A stretch of 64,000 nucleotides of DNA from Multifurca ochricompacta (taxonomy: Eukaryota > Basidiomycota > Agaricomycetes > Russulales > Russulaceae). The stretch spans positions 744,001 to 808,000 of the forward strand of contig WTXG01000005.1 of the NCBI GenBank assembly GCA_022496185.1, in the 5' to 3' direction. The position numbers and the translations under genes are program-made. A model generated the notes under the pieces. It saw nothing but the letters and a program-made list of their open reading frames with translations. It was not told the DNA's origin and made no database searches. Of the stretch, positions 22,880-35,098 are shown in pieces. Each line of letters begins with the position of its first letter. Position 1 is the first letter of the stretch.

Positions 22880-24367
22880 TCAATCTTCTCCTTCTCCTTC
22901 TCGAGAACCGGTGGCGTCCGAGGACTCGGGGGACCCTTTGCCCGCGGCATCGATGACTGGCTTGGAGTCAACATTCCCATTCTGAGACGTAGTTGCCCCC
23001 CCATCCTTCCAACGCCAAACTTCGATCAGCTCCCCGCGGCACCAGGCGGTGAGAACAAGAGAAAGGATGCAGGCAGGACTGTTGCCGTTTCCGTGAACAG
23101 CTCTTTCAACATGCGCGAAAACGAAAGCTGGCGCACCTGAGGTATAATAATGCGGGTTGCGCTGCGCGGAAGACATGCATGACCACCATCGTTGTGGCGA
23201 GCCCTGCTACATACGCAACGACGGTAGCGATGAAATACGGCTTTGTGAACGGCCCTGCCGGCTGGACCTTCATGTACCGAAAATAATCGTAGCGTAAAGC
23301 TAATGAGACGAATGTTCCAGGAACAACAATGTCACCTAGTCCAAGCATCATGCTTCCGTTTTTTACAGAAAAATTGGCGGATTTTGGCCAAAGTATTTTC
23401 ATGGGGAGATCGAGGCTGGTTGCAACGCTGACCATCTGCAGTTCCGTCGTATGCTTCCACACAGCTGTTTTTACAGAACGGTAGACATGACATACCACCT
23501 TGGTCCCGAACACCCACCAGACGTCATATATGAATAGCCCAGAAAGAAGAATGCTCCCGGTCTTGAAGGAGTCAATCCTGAGCATCGACATTGCATCATG
23601 TCCGAACGACAAAGCAAGGATGTTTGTTAGTAGCATGGACTTCTTCGGCCCGCTATAAAATACGTATAAGAGGGATGGAATCATCCCAAGAGGTGCGAGG
23701 AAGAGTGAAGGTGTTCTACACGACAGAGTTGCGACATCTAACATATATTGAGCTTGGTTCAAGGGTAGAACGAGATCCCACCCACCACCGGACCCGTTAA
23801 CCACCTTCACTTGATATCTTTCGAATCTGGACCAGCGTTGAGCGCCAAAAGTGAGCTTAGCAAGACTGATGAAAGACTAAGAAGTGCGATGAGAAACAGC
23901 GAGAGGCCTGTGCAGTTAAGAGGGAATACATGGGGTACGCTGTATAGTCCTGCGAGGGAAAAGTAAAGGGACATAAGCCAGTTGATCCACTCTTTGCCGA
24001 AGTATTTGATGACTAGGAATAAGCCAGCGAGTAGGACTGAGCCCAGCTGTCACGAGTCCGAACCATTCGGTATCTGCACAGAGCAAACAGCAAATAGAAT
24101 GGACTGACAAGAGGGAATAACCATGCCTCCTCAGAGGTCAAACGAGGAGAGAGATCATCCTCATCCTTGCTGTCATCTGGCGTCTTTGAGGGTCCCTTTG
24201 GATTCTGAAGGTCATAGCGACCAAATGAACATGAAAAACAATAATAATGTCACGGAGGCAAGACGGACCGGAAGAGTTCCAAATGACCCAGCACAGATTG
24301 AAATGGTCGCAGTGGTTATAATGCCAACATAAGCAAACAATAAATCGGCACTTAGCCCGTCAGGCAT
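22880..24367 (-). CDS. Signal peptide peptidase (presenilin-type intramembrane aspartyl protease)
   Basis: This multi-pass ER protease cuts leftover signal peptides inside the membrane. The start ATG at 24367 gives MPDGLSADLLFAYVGIITTA, then TISICAGSFGTLP. Later exons give the acidic loop NPKGPSKTPDDSKDEDD and GLFLVIKYFGKEWINWLM. The catalytic core is in the 23106-23810 exon: LFIYDVWWVFGTKV (first Asp, YD) and MMLGLGDIVVPGTF (second Asp, GLGD). The PALLYL motif (QPALLYLSPACI) forms across an intron near 23100. The C-terminal tail is acidic and Ser-rich, ending at stop 22880. All three family motifs are present. The junction near 23830-23910 is not resolved in phase, so one exon edge there is uncertain or a base is missing. 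Confidence 0.92.
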
Positions 24368-25761
24368 TTCTCAAATACGCGGCGAGAGTACAGGGTGCAG
24401 GTCAGTTGGTTGCGTCGACCGAAACCTGAAGGTGAAGGTGAAGGTGAAGGTGAAGGGCGATGCAGTGAAGTGAAGTGAAGTGAAGTGGCTGATCACCTAG
24501 CGCTTAGGACCCAGGCTTTAGCGCGTTCTTCCATCATAAACTCACTCATCCAAGACTTATTCAAGAGACACCTGAAGTTCCAGATTTTCGCTTCGCTACT
24601 GCATCTGTATAAATGCTTGACTCATGCGCGCTCGACCACTCCCAAACCATTTCTCATCTTTAATAAACCCATTAGAGAGGTGAGCATGTATGCACAGCAG
24701 TTTATTGATGTCATTTTTTTAAATCTGTAATCTTAGACCACGAGATGAGATGACTGCTCAGCTGGAAAAGACCTAACAATCCGCCAATCCAGGAAGTTCA
24801 ACTTCATATCGGTCGATAACTGTCACGATGTCTCTAATTTTGACAAAGCCAAGGGACGGCCATTAAGACCGGGCGGCTAACTATTATTTGGGACATCCCT
24901 CGTCGTTGACGGCGACAGGATAATTCGGATCAACCGGTCTTATGAACACCGAGATCTACAGTGGTGGTTTTATGATGTGTTAGAGGTGCTTGCACCTTCC
25001 AAGGGGTTGCCGAGGGGGGGGAACTAATTAAGCGCATCGTTGACAAACGCAAGTTGTATCAATCATCCGAGCCGCCAAAATCCCATGTAAAGACCTAATA
25101 AGGACAGGGGATGGCTACGAATGCGTTGTAGCCCAGAGTCCCATCAACTAGGCCCCTGTAAAACCAAGATGAGCCGTTGCATATCTTGCATTAAGGGATA
25201 GCCCTTCACAAAGCCTGTGAAACCCGGTTTCAATGGTCTCGTAGATGAAATATTGGTATGAAATGGAGTTGAGAGCAGACTTCTCGCCGGATGAATCTTA
25301 GGAACAGGTCCCAGTAAGAGAGAAGAGACCAAGTCCAGAAAAAGACAACAGCACAAGCATGGAGCAAAGCAGACTCATTGATTCGCATTATGCATAATGC
25401 GAGGGTTGTCACATCAAAGCCTTGTTGGTGTTTGCGAGGTCCAACTCAATGGGGCTAATCGGGGACCGACGCTGTGCATACCCTTGAACACGTTTATGCG
25501 TGATGTGATTCACGCGTAAATCATTAGTTAGAGGTTCGGTAGAATCTGTTGTAGCCAATGATACTGACAATTATATGTTATGGACAATGGGCATGGGAGA
25601 GGCAAGATCGCAAAACCACGTGACCCAGAGTGCTGGACACTATCACTTCAACACACCACAGATTTATTTCCTCAGCAAAGGATCGACGCATCCGGCTTGA
25701 ATCATGTCTGAGAAGAGAAAATGAAGAGTTCTAGACTAGAGCCTCTATTTCCGTTACCAGG
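24368..25761. other. Intergenic region, no supported gene
   Basis: This 1.4-kb stretch lies between the start of signal peptide peptidase and the 3' end of gamma-glutamyltransferase. Apart from the repeat near 24430-24487, no coding or RNA signal was recognised. Confidence 0.55.
24428..24487. repeat. (GAAGGT)n and (GAAGT)n repeats
   Basis: Two adjacent simple repeats lie about 60-120 bp upstream of the signal peptide peptidase start codon, within its likely promoter or leader. Confidence 0.85.
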
Positions 25762-28162
25762 CTAATACCCTGCAGCTATGCCGTTCTTTCTCGAGTCGCT
25801 CGCCGCTAATTCAAGTTAGAATAAAGCAAGGGTGATGAAAAAGATAACAATCGCGCCCGCACCATAGACTATCCCATCCTTCTTCATCACTGCATTAACC
25901 ACTGACGCAACTCGATTAACATCCATGACTAAAGAACAAGGTCACGTCACAGCATCTAGTTATAAATTACGGGGTTGCTCACCGTGAAGTGAATGTCCTT
26001 TAGCCCTGAGATCGAGTAAGAGTTCGTGAGGATATATATCGTCTGCCTCGATCCACTCGGGGTATAGTTGGTGGTGGAGGCGACCGTATTCAATGGCCGA
26101 ACTGATGTCGAGTCCCCAATCGAGATTTAAAATGACTTGGAGGATGGCTGGGAAAATCTTTGAGCCTCCAGACCCACCGAGAGCAAGGTAAAAAGTCCCA
26201 TCAGGGTGTTCGATGATCGTCGGTGCAGTTGATGACAGGGGCCGCTTGTGTCCTTCTGGATAGTTGTCTACGTCGTGCATCTTAGGTTGTATGCCCCACT
26301 ACTACAGCATGGATACAAACATGGTGAAGGCCAGAGGCCGAATGCATTCGGAATTCCGGGTGTGGAGAAGTCATCCATCTAAGAAAAATATCAGATCGGA
26401 CACCTGAAGATGTCAAGCTCTAGCAACCCACGAACCTCGTCATTGAACAGAATTCCGGTGACAGGGTCCATGACTTGTGAGCCAAAGACGAGATTCACTG
26501 TCGAAGTAATAGCCACAGCCATTCCGTTTGCGTCTACAACCGATGTATGGCTCTGCGCTGTGTGGGTAAGTTTAAGATTGAAGGTATCTGGCTCTACGAA
26601 CGGTGCCATGGTCTTCAGGAACGTCATAAATGGGCTGATAGTATAGTGCAGGGTGGGTATGATCCTGATCCTGATGTCAAGATACGAGGCAGTAGTAGAA
26701 ACAGTGCTGACAAACGTCGGTCATATTTTGCGATATTGATGTGCTGAATGACTTGAGGGGTATTTCATCGATTCTCTTAGGGTCATCATTGAATGCGGGA
26801 TCACATATACGTGTCCTAGAAAGAATTTTCGGAGAGCGTCATTTGGGCTCTGACGAGAAATTAACGAACCGGGCAGCGAAACCAACTATCCTCAGAAAGA
26901 TGACTGGTCGTACTTTTAACTCTCTATAAGGGATTGGCTTACATTTCACAGCTTCAACGAGGCGATGAACATTCACTCCCGTTCGCCCTTTGGCTGGTAG
27001 ATCGTACTTCTCCAATAGGTTGAGCATATGAAGAAGAACAGGCCCCGAGGTCGGTGCATGGGAAGTATAAACTTTTCGACCACGGTAGGTACCTTCAAGA
27101 GCTCTGGAGACCTTAACCCTGTAGTTAGTTAAATCATGGTAAGTCATTATGCCACCTTCGGCACGAATCTTGTTGATAATAGCTTCGGAAATTTCGCCTT
27201 CGTAAAATGCGTCAGGACCCAGTTCGGCGATACGCCGAAGGGTCTGAGAAAGATTGACACGCTGAATTATGTCGCCTTCCTTGAGAAGGACACCGCTTGG
27301 TGCGAATATCTGCGCCCAGTCAGGATTACGCAAAAACAAAGAGCGGTAAGCGGGCCACTGTGATTATCATTAGGTGCATTCCAACTGTGTGGGTAGCATG
27401 CGCTCACATGTATCCTAAGGCCGAGTTCCTTACCCACGACCCAACCTGCGGCAAGATCGACGCTTGGTTGTACCAGCCTCCGCCATGGCAACTTGCCCCA
27501 CCTCGCGTGGGCCTCCGCAAGACCGCGCACTTCGCCAGGAACACCAACTGCAAGACCACCGAACATGGATTTAATCGGGTGCTCCGTGTACATGCTTGCA
27601 TTTGCGAGAGCTGGCGCCGTTTCCCGAAAGTCAATAACCCAGACCTCAGACGCCATCTCTGGGGCGGATGGAGGCAATCGCACGGTCATAAATCCACCAC
27701 CGCCAATGCCGGACCTGGCAGATAATCAAGTCGTAGAACATATGACGCCTGAATGCTTACGAGAACTTACGAGAACATGTTCACAACACCAATGCAGAAA
27801 GTGGTGCCCACTGCGGAATCCACAGCGTTGCCACCCTCTTTCAGGATTTCGATGCCTATGTTCGAACACAGCTCGTTCTCACTCGCGACTGCACCGTTTT
27901 TAACCTGGATGAGATATGCTGGGTTCCTATGACCGAAATTTGGTCCCCATGCGCCGGTCGGAAGCAGGTGGAAGATATTTAAGTGTGTACCCCAAAGCGC
28001 AAGTGCTGCGATAAGGAAGAGTAAAACGAGCACAGGCACTACTCTCGATGCGCGTCTTCCACGATAAAATGACTCGGATGTGGAGGTGCATGCCTCATGA
28101 TGACCAGGAAGGAAGGCCTTTTCATGACGCTTTCCGATCCAGGAAACAAAAGGGGGGGCCAT
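25762..28162 (-). CDS. Gamma-glutamyltransferase (gamma-glutamyl transpeptidase), type II membrane protein
   Basis: The enzyme breaks down extracellular or vacuolar glutathione by moving its gamma-glutamyl group. Exon 1 starts at 28162 with a cytosolic basic tail and one membrane anchor ([17 protein letters not shown]). It is followed by the large subunit: [59 protein letters not shown] and [14 protein letters not shown]. The segment [13 protein letters not shown] ends exactly at an intron (26553-26601), and the next exon begins [20 protein letters not shown]. The Thr at 26602-26604 is the self-cleavage nucleophile. The small subunit continues with [38 protein letters not shown] and a final [12 protein letters not shown] at stop 25762. 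All catalytic motifs are present. There are roughly ten exons; some small-exon edges are approximate. Confidence 0.93.
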
Positions 28163-28423
28163 GGGGATACCAAAGCGAAGAGTAGTGTCGTGTCGTGGTG
28201 TCGTGGTATCGCTGTCTCTGTCTGTCTTATAAGGTAAAGATAGAATATAGAGATTACCAAAGTTGGTAACTGGCGCTCAGCAGCATATAGTTCACCACTC
28301 ATTCACCATCCACAACATAGGTGACCATTCAACTCTCTTCTGTCCTAGCACTGACGCTTTTTTTGTATAGCTCTCACCCAGACTTCACCGTTTCACCCAA
28401 CTAAACGACGCCGGATCTATGGT

Positions 28424-29966
28424 TTGAACATGCGGTTTGACCGTATGCTACACCAAGTCAGCTTAGCATGCCGTACATTTCGATACATTTCCAACCACCG
28501 TAAACACGCATACTCCTCTGGCTCATCTTCCATCTCCAATCACGAACTGCACAAGTCACCAACTGACTCGCACGAGACGTTGTATGACCCTAAAAGACTG
28601 AGAAACTCCTCCGGTTTTGAAACAAGAGACGAGGTGCTTCCCAATAGTCCATGAGGACAGTAAGGAGTATATAATCAATCGTCCTTCCTAGGCTATCGTG
28701 GAATCCCACTCAGAGGAACCGATACCAGACTGGCTGAAAAACACCCTGGTCACTTTGCCACCCGGTCACCCTGTGCGATGTCTTTATTACCTCCTGGCCG
28801 TCCTATCGCGAGGGACCACATCTACGGGAATCCAAATGTCTCAGAAGAAGAGGATTCTGTCTTTGCTTTCCAAGCCCCGCCAAACAGACCCCATTTTGTG
28901 AATCACGCAGGAACTGAGGGACAACTCGGAACCGATATTGTAATGGCTACAACTCCTCAACCTTCCTTGATCGTCTCGAACTTGCAAGCGGATGCTTCGT
29001 ATTCCCACGAATCTTCTGCTGTTTGGGGCACATGCACCCACGACGGATCTATGAAGGTTCAGCAAGGTAGCCTTACTGTGTTAGGTACTACTCCCTTTTC
29101 TACTCCTGGACCAGCGCGCACTATCTCTCAAGCCCCGCCTTTGCGCTGTCCACGGGGAGCCTTTTCTGCCTTATCTATGTCTCATCACGTAGACAAGAGC
29201 TCTCATGAGATTATGGATGTCCCGCTGCCTTTCTCCACCCCAGGGCCTGTCGTCTCTGCTTGCCCTCCTAATCGTTGCGCCGCGAATAACCGCCCTGCTA
29301 CTGCAAGGCTTCACAGTCGTCACGAAGAGGTCCTGCCAGTAATCAGGAAGGGTAATACCTTCCACGTTCCAGGCTCTTGGACTTCTGAGGCCGAGAGACT
29401 TGATACACCCTCATTTCCAATTCGAGACGACGGCGAGTATTTTTTCTAGATCTTTGTCCTTAGTTTCTCCAAAACTTGCTTCTGACAACTGTGCTGATTC
29501 ACCACTAATGGCTCGGTCCGTTAATTTCGATTCCCCAGCCGAGAGTCCTTCGTCGTCTCCGACATCAACGATAGACTGCTTCTCTCGAGACAGAGTGGCC
29601 GCGACCACTCCGCCGGGGCGTCTTACTTGGGATTCTCCCGCTGTAACTGCGCATTGGTCAAGCGCAATTAACAACACAGCCTATGATGAGCCATCTATGT
29701 ATCTATCCGACATCGGGCTGGACCAAGAAACTCCTGGTGCTTTCACGCTGTCCCCGTTTCGCACTGTAACATCTCCGCTGGAGGATGCAACCCTGCCTGG
29801 CCTTCTCCAACCCCAAATTACCACATTTGATACACCCCCGTGAGTTCCGTTGATACCTACACCATCTCAGTTGACAAGGAAGCCCGTCAACCAACTTTGG
29901 TTGGGTCCCAACTGACGCTTCTCGAAGCTCCTCGAGGACTGATGAGGTCAACGTCGGCTGGATGAG
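28424..29966 (+). CDS. Uncharacterised low-complexity protein, frame broken several times
   Basis: I do not recognise this gene. Reading starts near 28424 (GSSSISNHELHKSPTDSHET). An intron of about 50 nt ends at 28691 and leads to ESHSEEPIPDWLKNTLVTLP. The frame changes near 28775 (VR to MSLLPPGRPIARDH), again in the T6 run at 29440-29445 (two bases short) and at the C5 run 29835-29839. Each restored join reads on in a consistent Ser/Pro-rich protein, including two copies of PFSTPGP. The stop given (29966) may itself follow another missing base, since coding-like sequence (SRDARDLHLRLACFSLRC) continues to about 30094. The composition suggests a disordered regulatory protein; no domain or function can be named. 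Confidence 0.6.
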
Positions 29967-30479
29967 CTCATATACCCCAGTCACTAGAGCTACGGAACTT
30001 ATTCAGTAGAGACGCGAGGGATCTGCACCTGCGCTTGGCGTGTTTTTCTCTCCGCTGCGCCGCGTATCAGTCAGAAGAAAGGGCATTGGGATAACGGTCA
30101 ATGAGAGTACGCGAGGTGAGAAGGGAGGGAGGATCTTATATGGCACGGCAGGTCGATGGATTCGGATATGGATAATATCAGGTCGAGGTCACCATAATTT
30201 CGGACGCCTTAACTGTAGCAACACGGGTCATATAGATGGCCGTCCCTCGCTTATGGTACAGCGCTCGAAGTGTGGGCGCAAGAGTGCGGGACCGCTCAGG
30301 TTGACAAGACAGTGACTGTTAGATATGGTATTTTGGGAGAAAGGACTGGGCTATCAAAACATTCGTGAAATTAGACGGTGAAAGTAAATAGTTTGAAGGA
30401 CAGAGCATTATCAAAGAGCCTCGAAAGCGGTATGGATATTACAGACAGCAAATGTACACGACAGCTGAGCACACTCTAA

Positions 30480-31454
30480 TTACCTTCCAGCGACACCGCC
30501 ATCATATGGTAGGACCTCGAGATGACGCGATCCCGCACTCTTACGCAGCGTCCAGCGCTCAAGTTCATAAGTATCGTATGATGATGCTGCAAGGCGCATA
30601 GCGCGTATGTGGTGGGGACGCGAGTTGGCGGCTGCAGCATGGGCACGAGATTGCCATATGCAAGTGGCTAGGTTCAGCCCTGTCTCCGAATCTGGAATTC
30701 CGTACCAATACATAATAAGCTAGTAGGCAAAATATGGTGAGCGCGTTAGCTGCCGAGTTATGAGCTAGGAGCGCGATAAGACATACCCCGCCATTCCGGA
30801 TGGCCTCTTCGTGAGCGAGTTTGTCGGCTTCATAAAGCGCTGGAGGATAATCGTCGATATAAACGGTGTGCCGGATAAGAGGAACTTACGACCGGACTCG
30901 CTGCTCTGCTTTCGAATGCTTCTAAATGCAACGCAGTACCAATCGTGCTCGTCGTCCTCGGGCAATTGCAGTTCATCCCAGTTAAATGCATCCGCGTATG
31001 ACGTAGCAGCATAATTCTCAGTGAGAGGGGCAAAGTTATGTAGCGCTTTATGAAGAGAGAGGGACACGGTGTCTATATCCGGCAAGCGAGTCTCTGTGGT
31101 CTTTGGAACGCGGCCGGTTAAAACAGATGGATTGTGGACGGGGAATGTGTGAGGCAGAGAAGAGAGGAGTGGTGGTAGGTAGAGAATGGGCTGGGTGGGG
31201 TATGTGAGGGTGTGCTTGTCAAACACAGGTGGGTAGTGAGGATCGTGGGTAACCTCTTTGGGAAGTTCGGAGAGGGTCGAAACTGGCGTAGATACTAAGC
31301 TCGAGAAGGGAGAGGGGGCAAGACTAGACAGAGGCGAGGGATTGGATAAGGTAGCTTCGCTGAAATTAGGGGCCAGGTATGGGCCGTCTCTGATTGGAGT
31401 TGGAGAATCCATTGGTGCCAGTGGGGATAAGGACGACGAAGTGGGGATGTCCAA
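30480..31454 (-). CDS. UPF0643 family protein, function unknown
   Basis: Three exons fit with no frame problem: 30890-31454, 30787-30839 and 30480-30719. They give 285 residues. The N-terminal half is Ser/Pro-rich. The conserved part includes DDEHDWYCVAFRSIRK, LYEADKLAHEEAIRNGG, LIMYWYGIPDSETGLNLATC, IWQSRAHAAAANSRPHHIRA, MRLAASSYDTYELERWTLRK and a final LEVLPYDGGVAGR. This matches the fungal UPF0643 family known from Schizosaccharomyces. The membership is recalled, not searched. No catalytic motif is known to me. Confidence 0.85.
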
Positions 31455-32682
31455 GCAAGCGGGTATTTGTAGCCAGAGCTAAAGAAGAGAGACCATGTTG
31501 AGGACGAGGACGAGGACGTAACCAATCTTTGGATGTAATGTAATGTATTATCGGTCGGTAACGTTGGAAGGTTGTGCAAAATGGCGTCAGAAGTTGCGCA
31601 ACGGTCATTCTCCGGTGATGATGGCGCGATTCGCTCGCTCTCTTGATTACAAAGAAAGAACACAGAATAGAATAGAATAGAACAAACAAGCCATTCCGTT
31701 CACTTTTATTTGCCTTCTAAGTTGAGGTTGAGGTTGAGGTTGATGTTGAGGTTGATGTTGATGTTGATGATGAGATGAGATGATAACCGGGGCCAGCCCA
31801 ACAAGAAAGGGTCTCCAAGCAAAAACATACGCTCTTACCTGGCGACCTCAGCTCAAAAAAATAAATCATCTAGGTTTACGCTGTGTATTTGGCGATATCC
31901 GCCCAAAAGTTCATCCACGGTCGCATGTCCATGACCTGGGCAGCACTTCTCCCCCCAAGATTGACGGCTGATGCGCGGTCATTCACTTTCAGTGCAGCAA
32001 GCGTCGACCTGTTCCAGGACGCTGCTTTGCGCGGTCAAGGTTGTGTCACCAGTTCACGATCACTGACCTTTTGTCACGAGCACGAGTGACGCGTATGTAG
32101 ATGATGATTATGATTGCCGTTGTTGCACCCCCGCCCCTGGCCGTTTGCCCAAATTGCACCTTGACGCAGGTTAGGTTGTAGCTTATTTTTCGCCGTTCCT
32201 CCACCGTCCGATTGCTGACACTGAACTTTCCGCCTTGGCCTCTACTGCCCCAGCTCCGTGGCAGACGAATTTTGGCACCCCCTCATCGATGAGCTACGAA
32301 AGAGTTTTCGGTCAGCCTTGCGGCCATCCCTTGTTGTAGAATAGCAATTAGAATTAGATATTCTACTGCGCTTACTACTTCCAAGCTCCCTGGGATATTC
32401 GAATGCCGCAGATGCCTAGATTCGTATTCTATTGCCTGCTTTTTTTCTTTTGCAGGACTCCCTCCTTTTACGTGCACTCTGATCATAGATTAAGTAGAGT
32501 GTAGGGCCTTTCCGCGGTCGGCGTTCAGGCCGACACTCATGCTTTCATGTTTTTCTTTCGTTCGAGATTTAATCCTTTCCGGTGTCATGATATTCCTCAG
32601 TTAGTGGCGGCGGCGGCAAGATATTAACGAGTTAGCCCGCCCGCTACAAGATTTTCCCCCATAGGCATCGCATCACATGACT
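31455..32682. other. Divergent intergenic region with TTG-rich repeat
   Basis: This 1.2-kb region holds promoters for the UPF0643 gene (leftward) and the complex I subunit gene (rightward). A degenerate GAGGTT/GATGTT repeat lies at about 31722-31782. No other gene signal was recognised. Confidence 0.55.
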
Positions 32683-32689
32683 GATTGGT
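32683..32689 (-). promoter_or_regulatory. Candidate CCAAT box upstream of complex I subunit gene
   Basis: The plus strand reads GATTGGT, an inverted CCAAT element, about 60 bp before the start codon at 32746. HAP complexes activate respiratory genes through such boxes, which fits the gene's role; the assignment is inference. Confidence 0.35.
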
Positions 32690-32745
32690 CAGCCTTTGAA
32701 TCAGAATTGAACTCAACGCGACGCTAACCTAACTTTTGAGCAACT

Positions 32746-33458
32746 ATGGCCACCAGAAAGGCCGCAGACCATACCTTATACCATCTCAGCCCTAAGGGTT
32801 TCTGGAAGAAGTTTCGTGGGTCCATCCCTGCCGTATTCTCTGCCTCAGCTCTCGTTAAGGTCTGGTATAGGTGATGCAGTTGCTGTCGATCCAGCGATAT
32901 CAAGTGGCCTCCCTCTGCCAACTGTGAACCGGCAGCCGCCTCCTGGGTCTCGACCAGAGAAGTATTCCACCCCGGCTACCAAAGGTTCGTTGCTCATCTT
33001 TGGTTCTTATGGCGTGCTTTGACCACATTCGCGTCAGCATCCGACCCCGCGCAAAACCCGTACTGGAAACGGGATGTCCGCCGCGCCTACCCACAACTTT
33101 CTGTAGTCACCCAGTCCGAGCTTTCCACTCTCCTGATTCAGCACTCTAACACCCCGGAGTTAGTTGGCTTTTTTTTCACTCGTGCTAGTTCCTTACTCTT
33201 ACCCATTTTTTGCGAACTCGCAGACTCGCTGTGCCACCAGGTCCTGAGGTTACCTCTGTGCCCTCTGTGTCTGCCGCATCTGCACAGCAACTTGGCTTGT
33301 CTGAAGCAGTAAGCACCATTAATGCCGCTCGCAAGGCGTACTCCACGTCGGTGCTCCCACCAACCCCACCGACGCCCTTCAAACGCTGGGTTCCAGAACG
33401 TGCTCCCGACGCACCTCACGACCCGAACGCGTACTTCCCCATGATCTTGGTCAAGTAG
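32746..33458 (+). CDS. Mitochondrial complex I 21.3 kDa subunit (NUZM-like)
   Basis: This is an accessory subunit of NADH:ubiquinone oxidoreductase. The exons 32746-32815, 32880-32984, 33038-33158 and 33224-33458 sum to 531 nt, encoding 176 residues with no frame problem. The N-terminus MATRKAADHTLYHLSPKGFW continues across intron 1 as KKFLAVDPAISSGLPLP, then NRQPPPGSRPEKYSTPATK and ASDPAQNPYWKRDVRRAYPQ LSVVTQ. The FLAVDP, PPPGS and NPYWKRD.RR.YPQLS blocks match the Neurospora 21.3 kDa subunit as I recall it. The C-terminal half is Ala/Pro-rich and ends AYFPMILVK. Confidence 0.85.
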
Positions 33459-35098
33459 TGGAACCAACTTTAGATGAGAATTTTGTGAGTAGAATACTTA
33501 CGAGAAAGGGAATATGACGTATGGCGCGTCTTCAATGTAGACTTGTGGCGTGCGCATGTCCTGCACGAGGCCTGATTTATGTGGGTGGCAGGTCCTAGTA
33601 ATAAACCATTGCGCTAGGTCCGCGGCAGACGTGTCGACAACTACAGCAGCGTTACCATGATCAACACATCATGATACTGTTTTCACCGAGCGAATACGGG
33701 AGAAGCGCTGAGTGTTCGCGGGGTGCGAGTAAATCACTTTCATTTGTTTGCAAACCAAACCAGGGCTGCACAAGAACCGTACATGGATTCATGACAAGAT
33801 GGTATGATAGTACAAAGCAGAGTCTTGATATAAGAAAAAGGAGTTGGCTCGTCAACGAGACTGTATCATTATTAGGTGGCCGTGGTTAATGAGATAAGTA
33901 GGTAGGATAAATATGCTATGTAATGAATAATAATAATTTAAAAAAGTTCTTGGACCATGATGCGAAGTGAGTAGAAGTCCGCAAGCAAGCGAAGTGACAT
34001 GGTAGTGCAGGCTGCAGCCGTAGTTATACCACTGACGACTTGAACACCCCCACGGCTCATCCATACAAATATACACGAGACTGTAAAATAGGACACGCTC
34101 GCGAAAGCGTATATAGATGCAGGAACGGGAAGCGAGACATTGAGCGAGCGCTCGGGCCGAAGAACTACTTGCCGCGATCACATTGCCTCTTAAATGGCCA
34201 AGGCCGAATAAAGGATCCGTGGAAGACGTCCTCAATAAAAGTAGTCATCGATGGTTGAATGAAAAGTGCCACAGAGGGCGTTCCAGGTCCTTCAACAAAG
34301 GCAGATTGTTCTTCGACTGCAATTTTGGCGGCAGGGCTGGCTGGTAGCGCGGCACTCAAAGCGCCAAGCAAGCTGAGCAGGAGTGAGGAGTACGGCATGA
34401 TGAGCAGCGCCGTATTGGCTGTTGTATTGCTTGTTGCTTCCGAGCGTTTGAAGAAGGTGAGGAAGCGCGTGGAGGCAAGTAAGATAAGAAGGCAGAGCTA
34501 TGGCGTATTTCTATGAGGTGCGTTTTGCACGTAAGCTTCACATGGATGTACATACTGTTGTGGGGTGGATGGCCGGGGTGGAAGTGCGCCTGCGCGCGGC
34601 GCTGGCGAGCGTGACCGTACTGGTGGGGATGGTGGGGACTAAGGAGTGGACGTAAGGATGGGACAGATAGATGTGATACAACTGTGTACAACATACCATC
34701 GCTATTATATTTGTGTTGTCTTGGAGCTAGAGGAAGAGGCATACGAATAGATAACAGGTAAATAGTAGAAACTTGGAAGGAGATGGGAAAGAGGAGAACG
34801 TGGGGAAGCGGGGTCTTTATGAGATGCACACAAGTACTCCTCATCTAGCTATGACAACCTCCTCGAGGCATAATAACTGAACATGAGGATAGTAGGGAAC
34901 ACAGCATGATGGCAATTTGTCGGTTGACGAGCATTCTTACGGGTGTTTGTGCAAGAGTCTGTGCAAGAGTCAGTGAGCAATTGGGCGGCGGCTTGACAAC
35001 GTCTCCTCAACACACGCACTTACCTCATGCAAGTACTGTACCAAGCTGTGCCAAACACGCCTTCTCTTTTCAACTCAACTCAACTACCTTAAAATATA
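33459..35098. other. Intergenic region, one weak secreted-protein candidate
   Basis: This 1.6-kb stretch lies between two rightward genes. Apart from the small minus-strand open frame at 34165-34398, nothing coding was recognised. Confidence 0.5.
34165..34398 (-). CDS. Possible small secreted protein, 77 residues (weak)
   Basis: The frame opens with a good signal-peptide pattern (MPYSSLLLSLLGALSAALPA), then a short polar region with an FEDVF-like acidic/aromatic stretch and a basic end (PWPFKRQCDRGK). There is one Cys and no known domain. The overlapping plus-strand frame (34259-34516) looks like its shadow. It may be the first exon of a longer gene, or chance. Confidence 0.3.
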   Translation of the reverse strand: MPYSSLLLSLLGALSAALPASPAAKIAVEEQSAFVEGPGTPSVALFIQPSMTTFIEDVFHGSFIRPWPFKRQCDRGK

